A stretch of DNA of 64,000 bases. It comes from Russula earlei (Eukaryota > Basidiomycota > Agaricomycetes > Russulales > Russulaceae). Made by a program: the position numbers and the translations under genes. Location of the stretch: positions 1 to 64,000 of the forward strand of contig JAGFNK010000251.1 of the NCBI GenBank assembly GCA_025769875.1, written 5' to 3'. The notes below the pieces were generated by a model, which made no database searches, was not told where the DNA came from, and saw only the letters and a list, made by a program, of their open reading frames with translations. Positions 1-10,378 of this stretch are shown piece by piece (the first letter of the stretch is position 1; each line of letters opens with the position of its first letter).

Positions 1-327
1 TTGAAGATATGACCAGTGGTTTTGTCCATAGATGATAAACTTTATGTTTGGGGCATATCCAATAAGAACACATTCAGTGGAGCATTGAAGGATCTTTGGT
101 TGTTTCCCCAGGATTAATGCAAAACACACAAAGCCAATCTCATGGAGATGGGACAGAGACATCTCACAACTGAACCAGGTTTCAAATAGTGTTTTTCTGT
201 TCAGAGTTTGGATGCGGTCAGGGTGGTCAAGTATGTAGCCATTGCATTAAATTCATCCCAGAAGGAGGGGGGTGCAGCACAAGCCAAGTGCATACTGTGT
301 GCTTTGTCCATAATTGTTCAATGGAGC
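1..327 (-). pseudogene. Copia integrase, C-terminal/connection part
   Basis: The reverse complement reads as the copia region after the catalytic core: a W-x-E-F-x-A-M-A-T-Y-L block, then K-T-L-F-E-T-W, L-H-E-I-G-F-V-C-F and a C-V-L-I-G-Y motif. At least one stop interrupts it. It continues from the core at 2264-2966, from which it is separated by the nested solo LTRs at 328-2258. It runs off the left edge of the window. Confidence 0.7.
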
Positions 328-2258
328 TGTCATGAACCATTCTCTGGAGAGGGCCCTTGAAGGACCCTTCCTTATGAGAGGAAACCCAGCCTCTATGGTG
401 TCACCCTGTTCACATGAGCAAAAGGGGTGAGTAGAGGTGTCCACAATATTGCGCATGCATTGTGTCATGAACCATTCTCCGGAGAGGGCCCTTGAAGGAC
501 CCTTCCTTATAGGAGGAAACCTGGTCTCTATGGTGTCACCCTGTTCACACGAGCAAAAGGGGGTGAGTAGAGGTGTCCACAATATCGCGCATGCATTGTT
601 GCGCGAGCGATTCTCGGCACAATCGACATACAGCAAGCCACACTTAAAGGCAACCCTTCTAGCAATGAAAGACAGCATTAGGGCCTTCCTAAGGACCCTT
701 TGGAACGACCCTAGGAACTCTACAATAGGTACTAACCTAGTATCAAAGGCCCTACAACGCGTTATTAGACCAACTCTAATAACTATAGAACGAACTATAA
801 GGCAACACTAAGGACCTTAATAGAAGTATTAGGGTCGACTCTAAGGACCCTAATAGAACTATATAAGGGCCTTATAAGATAACACTATTCTCTAACCAAA
901 CTACAAGTCCTCAAATGACCGGCCCTAAACTAACTAACAGGAAATGAATCAGGTGCTTGCACGTGCACTAAAGCAGTGGGCACGTGGACAATGGAAGCTC
1001 TTACTCATCAAGAGAAGCTTCTTACTCAGCAGCTTACTGAGCATGACTGAGCATGCTCAGTAAGCGTCCTCCGACTTCTTACTCATCACTCTATTGTGCT
1101 TGATAACAAGGTTATGACTTGTTCCCTATTTAGCAGTTCTCTTGTAGTATATAAGCGCTCAATAAAGTAGCGGACAGTCCTCAGACTGTCCATTTGTTTA
1201 CGGCACTCTCCATCCCTGGGATACTCCTTTAAGGACCGTCCCCTTGTGACCACTCTGGCCTCTTCCCTGCGTGATTGTTCTACTCTCACAGTAACAATAC
1301 CTCTCTGGTATTTGTTACTACTCTGGACTCTACTCCTTGCCCACGCCGTCTTGGACGTCTACCGACTCATCTTCGAGCTTATCCCTCGCTCTTGAACTGG
1401 ATAGTTCAACAGTGAGTCTTGACACATTGTTGCGCGAGCAATTCTTGGCACAATCAACATACAGCAAGCCCCACTTAATGGCAACCCTTTTAGCAATAAA
1501 GGACAGTATTAGGGCCTTCCTAAGGGCCCTTTAGGATGACTCTAGGTGCTCTACAATAAGCACTGACACAGTATCAAAGACCCTACAACATGTTATTAGA
1601 CTAACTCTAATAACTATAGAACGAACTATAAGGCAATACTAAGGACCTTAATAGAAGTATTAGAGTTGACTCTAAGGACCCTAATAGAACTATATAAGGG
1701 GCCTTATAAGATAACACTATTCCCTAAACCAAACTACAAGTCCTCAAATGACCGGCCCTAAACTAACTAACAGAAAATGAATCAGGTGCTTGCACATGTA
1801 CTAAAACAGTGAACATGTGGACAGTGAAGGCTCTTACTCATCAAGAGAAGCCTTCTTACTCAGCAGCTTACTGAGCATGACTGAGCATGCTCAGTAAGCG
1901 CACTCCAACTTCTTACTCATCACTCTATTGTGCTTGATAACAAGGTTATGACTTGTTCCCTATTTAGCAGTTCTCTTGTAGTATATAAGCACTCAATAAG
2001 TAGCAGAAAGTCCTCAGACTGTCCATTTGTTTATGGCACTCTCTATCCCTGGGATACTCCTTTAAGGACTGTCCCCTTGTGACCATTCTGGCCTCTTCCC
2101 TGTGTACCTGCTTGACTCTACCAGTAACTATACCTCTTTGGTATCTGTTACTGCTTTGGACTCTACTTCTTGCCCATGCCGTCTTGGACGTCTATCAACT
2201 CAGTCTTCAAGCTTACCCCTTGCTCTTGAACTGGATAGTTCAACAGTGAGTCTTGACA
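328..2258 (+). mobile_element. Solo LTR, outer copy, split by a nested LTR
   Basis: It begins TGTCATG and ends CTTGACA. The 5-bp target duplication GGAGC is at 323-327 and 2259-2263. It is itself interrupted at 463-1424. Without that insertion it is about 964 bp (328-462 plus 1430-2258), the same length as the other three copies. It contains a TATA-like stretch followed by AATAAA-like sequence, as expected for an LTR promoter and terminator. No internal coding region is present, so it is a solo LTR. It sits inside the copia integrase. Confidence 0.9.
463..1424 (+). mobile_element. Solo LTR nested inside an older copy of the same family
   Basis: This is a 962-bp copy starting TGTCATG and ending CTTGACA. 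The target duplication CATTG is at 458-462 and 1425-1429. The duplicated target belongs to the outer LTR, so the same family inserted into itself. A TATA-like box (TATATAAG) lies near 1150 and an AATAAAG follows. Confidence 0.92.
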
Positions 2259-2263
2259 GGAGC

Positions 2264-2966
2264 CACTCAGCTTGTTCATTTTGGAGCAAGGTATAGGGCA
2301 CCAATCTTAGGTGCTGTATTCCATGATGGGTGCACCAATTGGCAAATTAATTAATTGGAAACAAGTTCCTCATTGTCAGAAACGATATATATCATGCAGC
2401 AGTTGGATTGGTTTTCAACAGCCCATCGCTAATCATCAAGTTTCAGGGTGGCAGCATCTTTTGACACTAGTGGGATCATCCAAATGTAACTTGAGAAGTC
2501 ATTGATGATATTCATTGAGTAACAACAACCCAAGCAAGATATTACAGACATGGGTCCCATCAAGTCAACATGGATTTTATCCAGGCATCAAGATGCCTTG
2601 GGGCCTTCACATGCTTTAGGAAGTGGGGATTGGGTCTGTTTTCCAAGGATACAGTATTGGCACTTCAGGTGGGAGCTTGGACAAGTTTATTGTTGTACCA
2701 TCAACACAGTGTGATTTTGCCATGTCTAGGATGGTCTGGAAGTTACAGTGCCCAAGTCATCGATGCCACATCTCAACATCCAGGACATGGGATGATAGTA
2801 ATGCCCATTGAGTTTGGTGGGTGTTGAGTTCATATAGGTTTCATGTGGGTGAAAGATGACCTGTGAATAGGGTATTTCCTGTGTGCTCAGTCACCCAGCA
2901 ACAAATGTGGTTGAAGTGAGCAGTGTAGTTTCCCACATGGTTAAGACAAATTAGACGGACAGTGGC
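2264..2966 (-). pseudogene. Copia integrase core (rve) relic
   Basis: The minus-strand reading near 2820-2460 gives a pre-integrase block, then H-V-D-L-M-G-P-M, then M-N-I-I-N-D-F-S-S-Y-I-W-M-I-P-L, which is the copia integrase pattern around the first two catalytic aspartates. Stops and frame changes occur. The block lies between the solo LTRs at 328-2258 and 2967-4487. Confidence 0.75.
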
Positions 2967-4487
2967 TGTCATGAACCATTCTCCGGAGAGGGCCCTTGAA
3001 GGACCCTTCCTTATAGGAGGAAACCCAGCCTCTATGGTGTCACCCTGTTCACACGAGCAAAAGGGGTGAGTAGAGGTGTCCACAATATCACACGCACATT
3101 GTCGCGCGAGCAATTCTCAGCACAATCGACATATAGCAAGCCCCACTTAATGGCAACCCTTTTAGCAATAAAAGACAGTACTAGGACCTTCCTAGGGACC
3201 CTTTTAGGACGACTATACGTGCTCTACAATAGGCACTAACACAGTATCAAAGACCCTGCAACGCGTTATTAGACTAACTCTAATAACTATAGAACGAACT
3301 ATAAGGCAATACTAGGGACCTTAATAGAAACATTAGGGTCAACTCTAGGGACCCTAATAGAACTATATGAGGGGCCTTATAGGATAACACTATTCCCTGA
3401 ACCAGACTACAAGTCCTCAAATGACTGGCCCTAAACAAACTAACAGAAAATGAATCAGGTGCTTGCATGTGTACTAAGGCAGTAAACATGTGGACAGTGA
3501 AGGCTCTTACTCATCAGAAGAAGCCTTCTTACTCAGCAGCTTACTGAGCATGATTGAGCATGCTCAGTAAGCGCACTCCAACTTCTTACTCATCCCTTAG
3601 GCCCCTTTTACCAACCGAGAATTCTTGAATCTTGAACTTGAACTTGGATTTCAGGATTTTCCGGGAGTGACAGGAATGACAGGTGTGATGTAAGTGACAT
3701 AATAAACTAATATGAGTCTATTTCAAATATGAGTTATTTTTCGGTGTGATTTGCTGGGTTTACATGTGATATGTAAAATATTTTTTCTAACCCTTCCTTC
3801 CACTCCTTCCAAGTGGGGTATTGCAAGCATGTCATAAGGCAGAATATGTGTCAGCAATGTGTGGGTGCACATCTTTGTGCAAATTTTGTATGTGCAGCTC
3901 TGGTGAAAATGGGGCTGCAAGCACCCAGATGTTGAGCTCGAGTTGGACTGCTCAACTCCGAGTTTGACGCTGACACATCATGTGTAACCCCAAATATGTG
4001 AGTATGCAAATGACAACAAAAAAAAATGCATATTAATTTATTATATACATCATATCACTTACATCACTCCAGTCACTCCTGTCACTCCCAGGAAAATCCC
4101 GAAATTCAAGTTCAAGTTCAAGATTCAAGAATTCTCGGTTGGTAAAAGGGGCCTTATTGTGCTTGATAACAAGGTTACAACTTGTTCCCTAAGTAGCAGT
4201 TCTCTTGTAGTATGTAAGTGCTCAATAAAGTAGCAGACAGTCCTCAGACTGTCCATTTGTTTACAGCACTCTCTATCCCTGGGATACTCCTTTAAGGACC
4301 ATCCCCTTGTGACCATTCTGGCCTCTTCCCTGCATACCTGCTCAACTCTTCCAGTAACTATACCTCTCTGGTATTTGTTACTGCTGTGGACTCTACTTCT
4401 TGCCCACGCCATCTTGGATGTCTATCAACTCGTCTTCAAGCTTACCCCTCACTCTTGAACTGGATAGTTCAACAGTGAGTCTTGACA
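2967..4487 (+). mobile_element. Solo LTR of the 963-bp family, carrying a MITE
   Basis: It starts TGTCATG and ends CTTGACA, with target duplication GTGGC at 2962-2966 and 4488-4492. Subtracting the 554-bp MITE and its 3-bp duplication leaves 964 bp, matching the other family members. Orientation is the same as the other three copies. Confidence 0.92.
3600..4153. mobile_element. MITE, PIF/Harbinger-like, 554 bp
   Basis: It has long terminal inverted repeats. The outer 46 or so bases starting GGCCCCTTTTACCAACCG match perfectly, and the match continues imperfectly to about 110 bp. The 3-bp duplication TTA is at 3597-3599 and 4154-4156, typical of the PIF/Harbinger class. There is no coding capacity. 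It interrupts the solo LTR at 2967-4487, so it is the youngest insertion at this spot. The superfamily assignment rests on the duplication and the GGCC end only. Confidence 0.85.
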
Positions 4488-4492
4488 GTGGC

Positions 4493-4707
4493 AGTTAGGA
4501 TGTAGAGTGTGTTGTGTAAATGGATGACAGAGCCATTTTTAGTTGTAGATTGCATGGTGCCTATACTGATGGCTTGGACTTGGGACCCACTGAGTCTTGT
4601 GACAGGATGAGGAGTTGTTGGATGAATGGAAATGAAGTCAGAGCAGGAAGGGGAAATGTGGCACATTGCACCTGTGTCAAGGATAAAAGGTGCATTTTGG
4701 ACTGGGG
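4493..4707 (-). pseudogene. Copia aspartic protease fragment
   Basis: The minus strand encodes F-I-L-D-T-G-A-M-C-H-I-S, the catalytic D-T-G-A of a copia protease, in a run of about 70 codons. It is flanked on both sides by solo LTRs (2967-4487 and 4708-5671), which cut it from the spacer and the integrase. Confidence 0.75.
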
Positions 4708-5671
4708 TGTCATGAGCCATTTCCCAGAGAGGGCCCTTGAAGGACCCTTCCTTATGAGAGGAAACCCAGCCTTTATGGTGTCACCCTGTTCACATGGACA
4801 AAAGGGGTGAGTAGAGGTGTCCACAATATCGCACACGCATTGTTGTGTGAGCGATTCTTGGCACAATCAACATACAGCAAGCCCCACTTAATGGCAACCC
4901 TTTTAGCAATAAAGGGCAGTATTATAACCTCCCTAAGGACCCTCTAGGATGACTAGAAGTGCCCTACAATAGGCACTAACACAATACTAAAGACCCTACA
5001 ATGTGTTATTAGACTGACTCTAATAACTATAGAACAAACTATACAGCAATACTAGGGACCTTAATAGAAGTATTAGGGTCAACTCTAAGGACCCTAATAG
5101 AACTATATAAGGGGGCTTATAGGCAACTATATTCCCCAAACCAAACTACAAGTCCTCAAATGACTGGCCCTAAACTAACTAACAGCAAATGAATCAGGTG
5201 CTTTGCATGTGTACTAAAGGCAGTAAACACATGAACAATAAAGGCTCTTACTCATCAAGAGAAGTCTTCTTACTCAGCAGCTTACTGAGCATGACTGAGC
5301 ATGCTCAGTAAGCACACTCCGACTTCTTACTCATCACTCTATTGTGCTTGATAACAAGGTTATGACTTGTTCCTTATTTAGCAGTTCTCTTGTAGTATAT
5401 AAGCGCTCAATAAAGTAGCGGACAGTCCTCAGACTGTCCATTTGTTTATGGCACTCTCCAATGCTGGGATACTCCTTTAAGGACCGTCCCCTTGTGGCCA
5501 TTCTGGCTTCTTCCCTGCATACTTGCTCAACTCTACCAGTAACTATACCGCTCTGGTATTTGCTACTGCTTTGGACCCTACTTCTCGCTCCACAGTACTG
5601 GATGTCTATCGACTCATCTTTGAGCTCATTCCTTGCTCTTGAACTGGATAGTTCAACAGTGAGTCCTGACA
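4708..5671 (+). mobile_element. Solo LTR of the 963-bp family
   Basis: This 964-bp copy starts TGTCATG and ends CCTGACA. The target duplication TGGGG is at 4703-4707 and 5672-5676. No internal region is left. It is inserted between the protease and the Gag/protease spacer of the copia element. Confidence 0.92.
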
Positions 5672-6047
5672 TGGGGGGTCCTCTAGTGCCCATGATGAGG
5701 GAGTTGTGGCGTGGTTAGTTTTATCTGAGGTGTGGAGGGACCAGTCAAGGGAGGTTGACTGAGGTGTACATAAGGTGGTTGAATCACTCAATGCAACAAA
5801 TGTGTGATATTCAAAGTCATCACCACCTGACAGTAAAAGTGGGTCAGTGGGCATTGATGAAGTGTAATACATGGTGTCATTGATGGTGAGGTTTGGCAGG
5901 GTAGGCAAAGGAGGTGAGAGGTTATCAGTAGGCAGTGGCAAGGCATAATACATGATGCCATTGATGGTCAAATTGGGAAAAGGGGGTGGGGCATCTATGA
6001 CAGGTAAAGAGGTTGTTGTGTTAGATGTAGAAAACTTGGTAATTTAA

Positions 6048-6531
6048 TGAGAGTGGGAGAACGACAGTTTTTGTGAGTGAGTGCAGCACCCAAGGGAAGG
6101 CCTACATGTTCGCACTTGCGAGGGTCGCTGAATAAGCAATGACTATGCTCAGTGACTCATGTGCATGAGCAATCACTGAAGGTATGTTACCTGAATAAGC
6201 AATGACTATGCTATCCAGGTATGAGCTCTATGGAACATAAGGAAAGGGTAGCTAAAAGAATGTACCTCAGTGACTCGTGCGCATGAGTGATCACTGAGGG
6301 AAGGTAAGTATTTTGTCTACTCATATAAGTAGGGAACAGGTGCAAATTCTACAAGTCTGCGGATGAAGGGTATGCAAGAAATGGGACAATGATCAAGCCA
6401 ATAGACATCCAGACTAACTAGTGTAAATAGCTAAATCCACTTAGGGTGGCCTAATGGTATGGGTATATGTATCGACTGAGGGGACAACTCACTTGTTCTC
6501 GTGCGCTCACGATCGAGCTCACTTGCACTCA
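6048..6531. mobile_element. Probable LTR-like insertion in the copia Gag spacer
   Basis: The ends read TGAG at 6048 and CTCA at 6531. The flanks GGTAATTTAA (6038-6047) and GGAATTTAC (6532-6540) look like an imperfect duplication, longer than the usual 5 bp. The inside has a repeated AATAAGCAATGACTATGCT unit (about 6135 and 6195), palindromic AGTGACTC/GAGTGATCACT blocks and a TATATAAG-like box near 6325. It interrupts the copia reading frame after the zinc knuckle. The exact class is uncertain. Confidence 0.45.
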
Positions 6532-6709
6532 GGAATTTACAACATTAGAGGCAATGTGCGCCACATGTTGCCAAGCAGAATCCATGTTGTTCTGCATTCT
6601 CACAAATGCAAGCCACGGAGCATTTTGTGCCTCATCAATGGAACAACTGGCCATCTTACCACCAGGCTTAATGCAGAAGTTGGAAAGGTGTCCCAGCTGT
6701 TTGCAATTG
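6532..6709 (-). pseudogene. Copia Gag zinc-knuckle segment
   Basis: The minus strand reads N-C-K-Q-L-G-H-L-S-N-F-C followed by I-K-P-G-G-K-M and a D-E-A-Q-N-A block, the usual sequence just after the CCHC knuckle in fungal copia Gag. The first C-x2-C half (C-S-H-C) lies on the far side of the insertion at 6710-7216, so that insertion landed within the knuckle. Confidence 0.65.
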
Positions 6710-7216
6710 TAAGGTGAGCCATATCGCTGGCCCTCAGAACCACGTGTGGACCACGGGCGACGCATGATGCTCGGCCTCCTCCCACACCTTGCCTCCTTCC
6801 TCATGTCTCGTCCTCAGTCCTCGCCACCGACCATGTGCGCATGCCATGCCTCGGCACACGCAACACGTTCACATCTCAGGCCTTTCACCATGGCCTCGAC
6901 CATCTCGACTAGTCTCGATTCTCTTTCATGCCTATCTCCCTTTCATGCCTTTCATCCTTAGTGCTTCTCTCCTGTATATAAAACACCTAGCTACTCCATA
7001 GTAAAGAGAAGAAAGAAAGAGGAAGAATACAGTCTTCTTGAGTTCCCCTTACCTTCAGTCAGAAACTTCCAGCGCATGAGTGATCTTGCTCTCCTCTCCT
7101 CTCCTTCTCTTCTCCCTTCCTCCTCCTTACATTCCTCTTGCTCTTGGGTCAAGACAACCATCTTGGATTGCCGTCCAGCCCCACGAACTCTGCACACCCC
7201 AGTTTGGCTCACTTCA
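6710..7216 (+). mobile_element. Probable solo LTR of a second family, about 507 bp
   Basis: The termini are inverted: TAAGGTGAGCC at the left and GGCTCACTTCA at the right. They are flanked by CAATTG (6704-6709) and CAATGG (7217-7222), a duplication with one mismatch, so the ends may be off by a base or two. A TATATAAA box is at about 6975-6982. It splits the copia Gag zinc knuckle. The sequence around 27084-27480 shares the start and the TATA region, so it is a repeated family. Confidence 0.65.
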
Positions 7217-8051
7217 CAATGGGAACATAATGCTCTCAGTAATGTGGAAGTCAGGCATGTGGTAGACATCGGGAAAGCTGTGGGCAGTGTAGTGCCCTGT
7301 GAAGTACATTGTCTAATACAGGACTCCTCACTTTGAAGACATTGGATAAGCATGGCTGAGGAGGAATTGGGATCATTGGCAAGGGACTGGATGTGGGATT
7401 GGAGATGGTGGAAGTCATCAGTGAGGGAATTGATGATGAGCACCAATAATAATTTGTTAGTGTTGATAGGTCCCATGTTGATGATTTGTTTGTGAAGTTG
7501 GCAAATTTTAGTCAAGGTGGTGCTGATGGGAGTGGACAAGACAAAACAAATGTCAAGTGCCTTCTTCAAGGTAAGTACTTGTGCATACAGTCCTAGCTTT
7601 TCATGCCTTTGTTTTAGCATTTCATAGACTTTGTGAGAAGATGGGTGTGGACTTTATTGCTGAGGAATTCATATTCAATGGGACTGATGTGGCAGAGGAT
7701 GAATGTTTGCAGGGAGATGTCATTGTTTGACCAGACCCAGTGAGCCTTGGCATGAGTTGTAATGTCTGGGTGAGGAAGGGTGCCATTCAGCCAGTGTTTG
7801 AATCCTTGACCATATGCAATGAGGCATAAGTGCTTGTCCCATTCAGACCAGTTGACTTTGTCAAGATCAAGAGTGAGATGCATGGGCCCATTGTTGTCTG
7901 AGAGGAAACATTCAGTGGGTGTGATCTCATTGCAGGAGGGGTCAAGGATTATGGGTGGAGTGTTGGCCAGCAGTGATGCAGTACATATGGGAGTGGAAGT
8001 GGGTATGGGGGTATTACTCCTAATGATACGTACTGGATTATTACCCATAAT
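7217..8051 (-). pseudogene. Copia Gag relic
   Basis: From a possible start at 8051 the protein has N-terminal low complexity, then a W-x-E-W block, a gap with a frameshift near 7640, and then K-Q-R-H-E-K-L-G-L-Y-A-Q-V-L-T-L. That last block and the following N-S-L-T-D-D-F-H-H-L are typical of the copia Gag family (UBN2/retrotran_gag). It ends at C-S-H-C, the first half of the zinc knuckle, where the LTR-like insertion begins. Confidence 0.75.
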
Positions 8052-8309
8052 GGGTCTGAAGGAGGTGGGAACAAAGGGACTTGGAATACAGTAACAGGGA
8101 AAATAGAACAAAAAGAGGATGACATCTGAAGCTGAAGAAGAATAAGAAGAGTGAAGGAATTAATGGAGAGGGTATGCACCAGGTGATCAGTGATGATAAT
8201 GGGCTGAGGCTAATGGAGTGAGAAGGGAGAAATGTGATGATACATGATGATGATAACAGGAGGATGGATGAGAGTTTTGGATGCACTGAGGTGTGATCAC
8301 TGACTATGA

Positions 8310-8510
8310 AAGAATTCTATGCAGGATAGAGGCATCCAAATTGATATGATGATGTTGATAATATGATGCAGGAAGTGAGGCATCAGAATTAAAGAATTGA
8401 TGACATGGGAAGTGAGGTGTTGGTATTAAAGAATTGGATGCAGGATAGAGGCACTGTGAGGTTGATATGATGTTGATATGACATGGGAAGTGAGGCATCC
8501 TAAGTTTTAT
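8310..8510. repeat. Degenerate short direct repeats
   Basis: Units such as GAAGTGAGGCATC, TTAAAGAATTGATG and GCAGGATAGAGGCA recur two or three times each with variable spacing. They lie just upstream (on the minus strand) of the copia Gag, so they may belong to its leader or 5' LTR. No clear unit length can be set. Confidence 0.5.
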
Positions 8511-8511
8511 A

Positions 8512-10378
8512 ATAAAGTGTTGAGGGATAGACTGCCAGATGAAGTAAAAAGGATAGGAGCAATTGAGAGTTGATCAGAGTTGATGAAGATGAGGAATGAG
8601 GCTGGCAATGTTGAATCAGAGCTCAGGGCCAATAACATAACCTATTAGTGAATAGGTGGTAGTAGTAGTAGAGTTGTTCAGATATCGTACGAGTAGAGCA
8701 TCAGCCCTATATACATACATTTGGAATGTGTACCTATCTATGATCATATGATGTTGAACTACCGAACTCTAATACGGTACATGAGTCCTTCTTGTTTCTA
8801 AGAGAGTCGAGAGCCTGCGCGGCACCACGGGAGAGGTGGGAACGACAACCACAGACGACGCAACACTAAACTCCACACCAAAAGCTGTCAGGTTGTCACA
8901 CAGCCCATCACCTAACCTCAGACGCATGAGCATAGCACGTAGCAGATACGTGACCGCTTCTGTACCCCGTAGTACACCCCACGGCATAAAAATTCAAAAA
9001 AAAAAAATTTTCAATTCAAGAATCCGCTATATGTTCCGTCGTGTATCGTACGTCTTCGGAAATTTCATCCAAACAATGCCTGTCAAGATCGGGAAAAGGG
9101 GGTTGATAGGAGTAGGACAGACACCCACAATACGTCCGTGGGGTAAGTAAGAATCACTGGACCAAGATGAGACGCCTGGGGTCGAAGCCTGGGCCGATGA
9201 AGTGCCCCATTATCCCAGTAAGCGTAGCAATGCACGGTCATGAAGTATAGTCCATCCTGTTCAAGATCGAGCCAGCGCGAGGTGAAAAATCCTCATCTGT
9301 CCAAGCACGAAACATGGATGAGAGGACGCGACGGTCCGAAAGTACGATCGAGGGGTTCCGTCAGTGAAATACACAAACTCTTGGTGAGCTCCACTGCTGA
9401 CATGAGAGCAGCAGGATCTACGAGAATGATCCGGGACAAGGAGACAGGAAAGAAGGGTAGGGTGTATGTCGAATCGAACAGGGAAAGTCGAGCTAAGAAG
9501 AGTGACACCGAAGGGGTGCCAACCACACTCGATCGTATTCACGATGTTGAGATAGAGCGCCTCATCTTCATCCTTCGAAAATAATTCAGCAGATTTCTCA
9601 TGGATGAACCCACTCAGAATAACGTCGATATTGCAAGTCCGCGCAGAATACAGGAAGGTCGTTCGACAGCAGAAGCCATGGCCATCGAAAAAGTACTCAC
9701 TACGGAGGGGCTACGGGACGAGGGCAAAATGCTACAATTCGGAAGTAGATGTATGAATTTGGTGTGACGGAGGGAGGCGAACCATTTCAGGTTTCCGTGA
9801 TAGGAGAGGGATTAAGGGACATGATGCAGCGTTTGCAGTATCAGGTGAGTTTTTCAGCAAGTGTAAGTTCTGATAAATGAGGCGGTTAGGGGGGAAATAC
9901 AGTTGGAAGATGAAATGTCAGAACACGGGTCGACGGCGGGGATCGAAATCTTTCAAGCTGAGGAAAACCTGCAGCAGCAAATGCACAAGTGAGAATGCAT
10001 CACAGTTTGTGCACCCACAAGGAAGAAATACCAGCGGGACCAGAGTGTGCACACACCTAAAGATCGTAAGGAAAGGATCGCACTGATCAATGACAGGGAC
10101 GAAACATGAATTCAAGGCTGCATGCACGCTGTTCTGACGGCCTGAACTCTGAAAGCATGCACTTCCCAGCCCCTATTCGGGAATTATTATTTCTTTGACA
10201 GTGTGCTTCGATGGTCTACCTATCTGCCGCATTTCGAAAAGTCCTGTGATTCCATATGCCTCTTGAGTGTCGCAGTCAACCAGATTGAGAAAGCTCGTGG
10301 AGTTCGCCAGCCGTTGGCTCGATCATGTGGAAGGTCGTTTGACGCCAGGAGAAATGGCATCCGCTTGACTCACACCCG
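8512..10378. other. About 1.9 kb without a recognisable gene
   Basis: Composition changes here from AT-rich transposon DNA to more CpG-containing sequence. Open frames of 60-115 codons occur on both strands (for example + 9240-9584). None shows a known domain, a plausible splice pattern or a convincing start. It may contain the promoter and 5' exons of the TAF8-like gene, or an eroded host gene. Confidence 0.4.

Larger units (their letters stand above)
1..8111 (-). mobile_element. Degenerate Ty1/copia retrotransposon (partial), interrupted by many insertions
   Basis: On the minus strand the order is Gag (8.05-7.2 kb), zinc knuckle (6.7-6.5 kb), aspartic protease (4.7-4.5 kb), integrase core (2.97-2.26 kb) and integrase C-terminal part (327-1). 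This is the Ty1/copia order. Reverse transcriptase and RNase H would lie beyond the left edge. Removing the insertions at 328-2258, 2967-4487, 4708-5671, about 6048-6531 and about 6710-7216 brings the coding blocks into register. Frameshifts and stops show that it is dead. The element's own 5' LTR should lie above about 8.1 kb but I could not delimit it. Confidence 0.85.

Noticed and set aside
1..5676. Segmental duplication as the origin of the LTR copies
   Set aside because: Each copy has its own 5-bp target duplication and unique flanks that join into one continuous copia element.
8310..8510. CRISPR-like repeat-spacer array
   Set aside because: Repeats are diverged and irregularly spaced, and the genome is eukaryotic; no CRISPR array is present in the window.
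8619..8645. Possible tRNA-iMet primer binding site of a plus-strand element
   Set aside because: Only a loose match to the usual copia PBS (ATCAGAGC) and no plus-strand element follows; the Gag here is on the minus strand.
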